DNA from: Verrucomicrobiota bacterium
GTDB taxonomy: Bacteria; Verrucomicrobiota; Verrucomicrobiia; Opitutales; Opitutaceae
Assembly: GCA_018239845.1 (NCBI GenBank)
Contig: JAFEGO010000092.1
Location: 111,949 to 175,948 of the forward strand
Length of the DNA stretch: 64,000 nucleotides
Reading direction: 5' to 3'
Position numbers and translations under genes: made by a program. Each line of letters begins with the position of its first letter. Position 1 is the stretch's first letter. Below are positions 59,509 through 64,000 of this stretch, in pieces. Under the pieces are notes generated by a model. It did no database searches. It was not told the origin of the DNA and saw only the letters and a program-made list of their open reading frames with translations.

Positions 59509-60564
59509 TCAGAAGGCGGCGGGTTTGCCGCTGGTGGCGCTGGTGTACAGGGCGTCGGCGATGCGGGCGAAGAGGAGGGCGTCTTGCAGCGACGTACGGG
59601 GGGCGCGTTTTTGCAGGATCGCATCCACAAAGTCGAAGACCGGGCCGTCGTGCTCGAGGGTCAGCTGGTTCTCGTCGCCTTCCCAGAGGACGCGGGTGCG
59701 CGTGCCGGCGGTGGCGTCGGCCTCGGTGAGGACGATGTTGGCCTTGGTCGCCTTCAGCATCTGGAGGGTGAGCGTGCCGCGGTCGCCGGCGATCTGCCAG
59801 CGGTTGTCCGAGGGGAGGGTGGAGAACTCGGCGCGTTCGTACGTGAGCGCGCAGCCTTCGGCGAAGGTGACGAAGAAGGCGGCGTGCGTCTCGGCGTCGG
59901 AGCCCGGGGCGGCGTAGGTGGCCGCGGCGAAGGGCGAGCCGATCGTCCAGGTGCGGCCGAGGGCGTACTGCGGGGTGAGCTTGAAGTCGACGAGGCCGAG
60001 GAGATAGTCGAGGTCGTAGCAGCCCCAGTTGACGAAGATGCCGCCGCCGTTGAGGTCCTTGCGCAGGCGCCAGACGGGCATCGGGCCCTTGGGGGGCGCG
60101 CCGGCGGGGTTGACGCCGCGGCAGCTGATGGTGCGGATGGCGCCGAGGCCGCCGGCGCGGATGAACTCGTTGGCGACGCGGGCCGACTCGAAGGAGCGGT
60201 AGCGCGAGGAGCAGCAGGCGCCGACGAGGTTGCCCTGGGCGGCGATCATGGCGCGGACCTCGGCGGCGTTCATCGCGACGGGCTTTTCGGTGAGGACGTG
60301 CTTGCCGTGGCGGAAGGCCTCGATGGCGATGGCCGTGCGGGCAAAGGTGGGGAGCGCGAGGACGACACCGTCGATCGCGGGATCGGCGAGGAGTTCCTTC
60401 ACGTCGGCGGTGACGCGCGGGACGCCGAACTCGGCGGCGGTTTTCTGCGCGACGTCGAGGCGGAGGTCGCAGAGGGCGGCGGCGCGGGCGGTCTTGAGTT
60501 TGGCGATGGCGCGGAGGTGATATTGGGCGATGACGCCGGAGCCGATGACAGCGAGGTTGAGCAT
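59509..60564 (-). CDS. Gfo/Idh/MocA family oxidoreductase
   Basis: The protein has 351 residues from ATG 60564 (MLNLAVIGSGVIAQYHLRAI). The Rossmann GSGVIAQYH and the EKPVAMNAAEV motif (near residue 92) are clear, and NWGCYDLDYLLGL near 190 is the usual H/D-containing catalytic region. It is an NAD(P)-dependent dehydrogenase of sugars or cyclitols, substrate unknown. It faces the DegT-ceramidase pair tail to tail. It is not close to the paralogue at 44176-45426 in sequence. Confidence 0.88.
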   Translation of the reverse strand: MLNLAVIGSGVIAQYHLRAIAKLKTARAAALCDLRLDVAQKTAAEFGVPRVTADVKELLADPAIDGVVLALPTFARTAIAIEAFRHGKHVLTEKPVAMNAAEVRAMIAAQGNLVGACCSSRYRSFESARVANEFIRAGGLGAIRTISCRGVNPAGAPPKGPMPVWRLRKDLNGGGIFVNWGCYDLDYLLGLVDFKLTPQYALGRTWTIGSPFAAATYAAPGSDAETHAAFFVTFAEGCALTYERAEFSTLPSDNRWQIAGDRGTLTLQMLKATKANIVLTEADATAGTRTRVLWEGDENQLTLEHDGPVFDFVDAILQKRAPRTSLQDALLFARIADALYTSATSGKPAAF

Positions 60565-60743
60565 GGGAGACGGGGGGGGGTGGGGGTATGGGGACGTGCG
60601 GGCGGGAGCGAAAGCGTGACGGCGGGCCACCATGGCCAAGCGGCGGAAAAATCCGAGCCTCAATCCCCGCATCGGGCCCCGTCCCCGGGGCAAAAGTTAT
60701 TCTTCCTGTATAATTTTCGTATCATGGCGGGCGGTACGGATAC

Positions 60744-60772
60744 AAAAAAGCCGCGCACAGGGAGTGCGCGGC
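60744..60772 (-). terminator. Rho-independent terminator of the MetE-like gene
   Basis: On the minus strand GCCGCGCAC pairs with GTGCGCGGC (60750-60758 with 60764-60772) and is followed by six T residues. Confidence 0.9.
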
Positions 60773-60790
60773 TGAAGGGGGCAGAGTGAC

Positions 60791-61813
60791 TTACAGGCCG
60801 AGATAGAGGTCGCGGCCGCGGACGAGGGCCTCCATCTTGCGGTCGGCGATGGAGCGCTTGAGCATCCAGAAGCCGCAGTCGGGGTGCACCCAGCGGACGC
60901 GGCCCTCGCCGACCTTCTTCTCGACGGCGGCGATGCGCGCGGCGATCTCGTCGGGGGTCTCGATGTGGTTGACCTTGATGTCCACGACGCCGACGCCGAG
61001 GGTGATCTTCTTGTCGATGTCCTTGAGGGCGTTGAGGTCGCTGGCGGGGCGGTGGGCGAGCTCCAGCACGAGGTGGTCGGTGTGGAGGGCGTTGAGGAAG
61101 TCGGTGAGGGCCTTCCAGTTGCCCTTCTGGATGGTCTGGCCGCCGTAGTTGCCGAAGCAGAAGTGGACGGCGCGCTCGGTGCCCTTGTCGATGGCGTCGA
61201 GGACAAGGTTCATCGAGGCGGCGGCAAGGGGGGCGTCGGCAGGGTTGCCGGGGATGTTGGCCTCATCGACCTGGATGCAGGCGGTGGGGAGGCCGGGCAT
61301 CTGCGCGGCGAGGACCTCGCCGAGGGCCATGGTGAGCTGGTCGAAATTGCCGTAGTGGTGGTCAAGCAGCGTGCGGGCGAGCATGTAGGGGCTCGTGACG
61401 GTGAACTTGAAAGCGCCGCCGGAAACGGCGTCGGCGCGGGCGCAGTCGGCGAGGAGGTTGAGCGAACCTTCACCGAGCTTGCCAGTGACGACACCGGCGG
61501 GCTTGCGGCGGAAACCCATCGGGTGGTGGCGGGAGAACTCCTCGGTGACCGAGCGGCCGACCACGCCGGAGATGCCGGCCATGGGTCGGATGAAGTATTC
61601 GATCATGCCGTTCGTGTCGGGATGATTGACGTCGAAACGGTAGAGCTCGCCGTCGGTCGGGAGATCGATGCCGGCCTGACGCTGGATGTCGAAGACGACG
61701 CGGGTGGCATCGATCACGGCCTGCTCGCTGGGGAGGGCGGCGAGCCAGTCGGGCACGGGATAGGAACCGACGGTGGTGGTGAGGATGCGCGGCTTGGAGG
61801 GAATTTTGTGCAT
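60791..61813 (-). CDS. Short cobalamin-independent methionine synthase (MetE C-terminal domain) family protein
   Basis: The protein has 340 residues from ATG 61813, against about 750 in full MetE, so it has only the catalytic barrel. The zinc ligands are all present: His217 and Cys219 (HFCFG), Glu251 (LELAH) and Cys313 (HPDCGF). The homocysteine-site QVDEANIPGN near 181 matches the QIDEPA pattern. Such stand-alone barrels may methylate homocysteine from methylcobamide or other donors, or act in other methyl transfers. It is monocistronic. A longer upstream frame crosses the lipoprotein gene and is rejected. Confidence 0.86.
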   Translation of the reverse strand: MHKIPSKPRILTTTVGSYPVPDWLAALPSEQAVIDATRVVFDIQRQAGIDLPTDGELYRFDVNHPDTNGMIEYFIRPMAGISGVVGRSVTEEFSRHHPMGFRRKPAGVVTGKLGEGSLNLLADCARADAVSGGAFKFTVTSPYMLARTLLDHHYGNFDQLTMALGEVLAAQMPGLPTACIQVDEANIPGNPADAPLAAASMNLVLDAIDKGTERAVHFCFGNYGGQTIQKGNWKALTDFLNALHTDHLVLELAHRPASDLNALKDIDKKITLGVGVVDIKVNHIETPDEIAARIAAVEKKVGEGRVRWVHPDCGFWMLKRSIADRKMEALVRGRDLYLGL

Positions 61814-61900
61814 AGTAAAAAGTGAAGAGTGAGCAAAGCGGGAAGCGCGGCGGAGAACCAGCGCAATATCTGGCGATTTCGACCGCTTGATCGAGGCACG

Positions 61901-61929
61901 AAAAAGGCGCCGCCCGGAGGAGCGGCGCC
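61901..61929 (-). terminator. Rho-independent terminator of lipoprotein gene A
   Basis: On the minus strand GGCGCCGC (61929-61922) pairs with GCGGCGCC (61913-61906) and is followed by five T residues. Confidence 0.88.
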
Positions 61930-61949
61930 CGATCTGTGACGGGACGATG

Positions 61950-62456
61950 TTACTTCGTGCCCTTGCCGTTGTTGACGACCTGGATGTCGGCGACGCGGCT
62001 GTTTTTAAAGATGACGTGCACCTTGATCGTGCTCTCAGCCTTGATGTCCTCGGCGGCGGGATCGTAGGAAAGCTGATACGAGGGCTGCACACCGCGACCG
62101 GCGGCGGAGGTTTGGGACGGACCCTTCATGCCGCTGCCGCTGGCCTGGGGGGTGACCTTGGCGCTCATACCGATGCTGCGACCGTCGGAAGAGTAGAAAT
62201 TGGCATAGACCCAGGTATCTTCGCCGGGACCGGCGCCGGGGATGATCTTCTCAGGCTTGTCGAGGGCCATGTACACGGCGTCCTCGGGCATGCCGACGGC
62301 GATGTAGCCGTTCTGGACCATCTGCTGCTGCTTCTTGTTGAGCTTGGTGAAGGAGTCGGAGCGCTCCTTGATGCGGCTGTCGATCGTGCTGCAGCCGGCA
62401 AGCAGCAAGCCGAGGGCGGCGATGAGGACGAAACCTGACTTTAGGGATGATTTCAT
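61950..62456 (-). CDS. BamE/SmpA-like lipoprotein, paralogue A
   Basis: The protein has 168 residues from ATG 62456. The signal peptide ends in lipobox LAGC (Cys22). The core GYIAVGMPEDAVYMALDKPE followed by WVY resembles the BamE/SmpA pattern I..GMtp.qV...lG.P...WvY. The rest of the protein, with Gly/Ser-rich linker and DPAAEDIKAESTIKV..F, is shared with the three paralogues. It is probably an outer-membrane-anchored periplasmic protein. Similarity to BamE is by pattern, not by search. Confidence 0.78.
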   Translation of the reverse strand: MKSSLKSGFVLIAALGLLLAGCSTIDSRIKERSDSFTKLNKKQQQMVQNGYIAVGMPEDAVYMALDKPEKIIPGAGPGEDTWVYANFYSSDGRSIGMSAKVTPQASGSGMKGPSQTSAAGRGVQPSYQLSYDPAAEDIKAESTIKVHVIFKNSRVADIQVVNNGKGTK

Positions 62457-62607
62457 AGGGTAAGGGGGAGGCCGGTAGTTAAAAACCGTGACGGATAAAC
62501 TCAATGGATATTTTAGGGTATCTCTTACCTAGAATGTCAAGGTGAGATTGGCCGGTAGTGTCATAAGGAGCGGCAGGTCAGCATGAACGGTGCGGCCGGA
62601 GGGCCCG

Positions 62608-63108
62608 TTACTTGGCCTTGCCATTGTTGATGATCTGGATGTCGGCGACGCGGCTGTGGCGGAAGATGACGTGGACCCGGATCGCGCTCTCCGACTTGAT
62701 GTCCTCGGCGGCGGGATCGTAGGAAAGCTGGTAGGAGGGCTGGACGCCGCGGCCGGCGGAACTCTTCGGGGGTGCCCCGCCGCCAAAGCCGCTGGCGGTC
62801 ACCTTGGCGCTCATGCCGATGCTGCGGCCGTCGCTGGAGTAGAAGTTGTGATAGACCCAGGTCTCCTCGCCGGGACCGGTGCCGGGGATGATCTTCTCGG
62901 GTTTGTCGAGGGCCATGTACACCGCGTCCTGGGGCATCCCCACGGCGATATAGCCATTCTGGACCATCTGCTGCTGCTTCTTGTTGAGCTTGGCGTAGGA
63001 GTCCGAGCGCTCCTTGATGCGGCTGTCGATCGTGCTGCAACCTGCGGCCAGCAGCGCGAAGGCGCCGGTCAGGATGAAACACAAGAGGTGGGGTAGGGTT
63101 GGTTTCAT
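62608..63108 (-). CDS. BamE/SmpA-like lipoprotein, paralogue B
   Basis: The protein has 166 residues from ATG 63108, with lipobox AAGC (Cys24). It is very close to paralogue A along its full length (the same STIDSRIKERSDS and GQ/EDAVYMALDKPEKIIPG segments), so the two are a recent duplication. It lies 151 bases upstream of paralogue A on the same strand; the gap has no other gene. The linker near residue 105 is Gly/Ser-rich and differs most. Confidence 0.78.
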   Translation of the reverse strand: MKPTLPHLLCFILTGAFALLAAGCSTIDSRIKERSDSYAKLNKKQQQMVQNGYIAVGMPQDAVYMALDKPEKIIPGTGPGEETWVYHNFYSSDGRSIGMSAKVTASGFGGGAPPKSSAGRGVQPSYQLSYDPAAEDIKSESAIRVHVIFRHSRVADIQIINNGKAK

Positions 63109-63335
63109 GGGGGAGAGGGGATCTGACTGGGTTGGCCGCCCGCCTAGCCTGCCCGCATGGAGCATGCCAATTTGGATACGCGCAAGCCGAATATGTCCTG
63201 GCCGGGCCGCCCGCCCGGCGGGAAAGTTTCGGTACCGGGCGGTTTTTTATTGGAAAGGCCGGGCGGGCGTATTCACTAAAGGATGAAATCGATGGGGAGC
63301 CCCCTCCAAACCGCCCCATCCTTTTACCCGCCCCC
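63109..63335. other. Divergent promoter region with GC-rich palindromes
   Basis: The 227-base gap lies between the divergent paralogues B and C and must hold both promoters. It has GC-rich dyads at about 63199-63262 built on GGCCGGGC and CGGGCGGTTTTTT, and no gene or RNA was recognised. Confidence 0.4.
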
Positions 63336-63830
63336 ATGAAAAAAATCCTGCTGCCAGCCTGCGCGCTCGGCCTCATGGTCGCTGGCTGCGCCATGACCGA
63401 CACGGTGAGCAACCGGATCGCGAAGAACCAGGCGATCTATGCCGGACTGACGCCCGAGGAGCAGAACCAGATTAAGTCGGGGATCATTACCGTCGGATTC
63501 ACGCCGGAGATGGTGCTGATGGCGCTGGGCAAGCCCGAGCGGATTTTGCCGGGCAAGGGGCCGGGCGAGGAGGACTGGGTCTATGTGAATGTGTATTCAC
63601 GCGATGGTTATAGCATCGGCATGTCGGCGAAAGTGACCCACACTTCGTTCGGTGGGGCCAAGCGAGGCAGCGGATCATCCTTTTCGGCGGGCAACACGAT
63701 CCCGGAATTCAACCTGGATTACGACCCTTCGAACGAGAAAATCCGGGCCGAGTCGGCGATCAAGGTACACGTGAAGTTCACGGAAGGCACGGTGGCCGAC
63801 ATCCAGATCATCAGCGACGGCAAGGGCTGA
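63336..63830 (+). CDS. BamE/SmpA-like lipoprotein, paralogue C
   Basis: The protein has 164 residues from ATG 63336. The lipobox is VAGC (Cys18). It shares the whole layout with A and B but is more distant: GIITVGFTPEMVLMALGKPE and WVYVNVYSRDGYSIGMSAKV match in order, and the end DPSNEKIRAESAIKV..KF is alike. The GFTPEMVLMALGKP text is nearer to the BamE consensus than in A and B. A second gene of this subtype (D) follows 26 bases downstream. Confidence 0.78.
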   Translation: MKKILLPACALGLMVAGCAMTDTVSNRIAKNQAIYAGLTPEEQNQIKSGIITVGFTPEMVLMALGKPERILPGKGPGEEDWVYVNVYSRDGYSIGMSAKVTHTSFGGAKRGSGSSFSAGNTIPEFNLDYDPSNEKIRAESAIKVHVKFTEGTVADIQIISDGKG

Positions 63831-63856
63831 ACCGGCGCAACGCGGAGAATTTCCCC

Positions 63857-64000
63857 ATGAAAACGAACCATACCTTAGCTCTGCTGGCGGGCGGCATACT
63901 GATGCTGGCCGCGGGCTGCGCCACGACCGACACGGTGGACAACCGGATCAAACAGAACCAGGCGATCTACGCCGGGCTGACGCCGGAGGAGCAGAATCAG
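63857..64000 (+). CDS. BamE/SmpA-like lipoprotein, paralogue D (3' partial)
   Basis: The frame from ATG 63857 runs to the window edge (48 residues seen). It has a signal peptide with lipobox AAGC (Cys21) and then TTDTVDNRIKQNQAIYAGLT, matching paralogue C nearly residue for residue. GGAG precedes the start by about ten bases. The rest lies outside the window. Confidence 0.78.
   Translation, partial: MKTNHTLALLAGGILMLAAGCATTDTVDNRIKQNQAIYAGLTPEEQNQ

Noticed and set aside
61814..62092. Extended start of the MetE-like protein
   Set aside because: It crosses the terminator and end of lipoprotein gene A and has Ser/Arg-rich shadow composition.

Overview
The window comes from a GC-rich bacterium that looks like a member of the Verrucomicrobiota, probably an Opitutales/Opitutaceae relative. 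This is inferred from the gene mix: a PEP-CTERM protein with autotransporter-type strand repeats, a very large Ig-repeat surface protein ending in the NISTRG-type domains common in that phylum, a tiny AURKAIP1/COX24-like basic protein, ceramidase-like and Gfo/Idh/MocA proteins, a class A RNase P RNA, and starts that mostly lack a Shine-Dalgarno sequence. No tRNA, rRNA, CRISPR array, prophage or transposase was seen. The window is mostly chromosomal core with several surface and envelope loci.

Layout. 1-2.3 kb: the 3' part of a PEP-CTERM beta-strand-repeat protein. 2.4-5.7 kb (minus): PTS IIA-like regulator, CorA and a Na/Pi cotransporter. 5.9-11.5 kb (minus): gyrB, a GxxExxY gene, gyrA. 11.6-16.6 kb: a coiled-coil zinc-ribbon protein, then a minus-strand group with a polysaccharide deacetylase, a glycosyltransferase, a NarX/NarL-type two-component pair and a Fur-fold regulator without its metal ligands. 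16.8-17.7 kb: RNase P RNA and rpsT. 17.9-23.9 kb: addB-addA. 24.0 kb: the COX24-like mini-protein. 24.4-38.7 kb: a pilM-N-O-P-Q-like operon that runs straight into a 3,232-residue Ig-repeat protein.

38.8-46.4 kb: CPBP protease, polyprenyl diphosphate synthase, an ECF sigma factor with a translationally coupled membrane partner, class I fumarase, and a kdsD-like isomerase coupled to an oxidoreductase. 46.5-56.6 kb: LysM lipoprotein, PLP aminotransferase, membrane proteins, sufU-sufS-hydrolase, hutI-araC and a two-gene unknown operon. 56.7-61.8 kb: a DegT aminotransferase coupled to a ceramidase-like hydrolase, a second Gfo/Idh oxidoreductase and a short MetE-like methyltransferase. 61.9-64.0 kb: four paralogous BamE/SmpA-like lipoprotein genes, the last cut by the window edge.

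The most interesting unit is the secretin operon plus giant adhesin at 24.4-38.7 kb. It has the PilMNOP alignment-complex pattern and a PilQ/GspD-type secretin with a long Ser/Thr/Asn/Gly insert, and the giant protein follows without a gap, so one may export or anchor the other. Other points of note are the lipoprotein cluster, the ligand-less Fur homologue facing two perfect palindromes, and several families of short intergenic palindromes that sit at gene ends.
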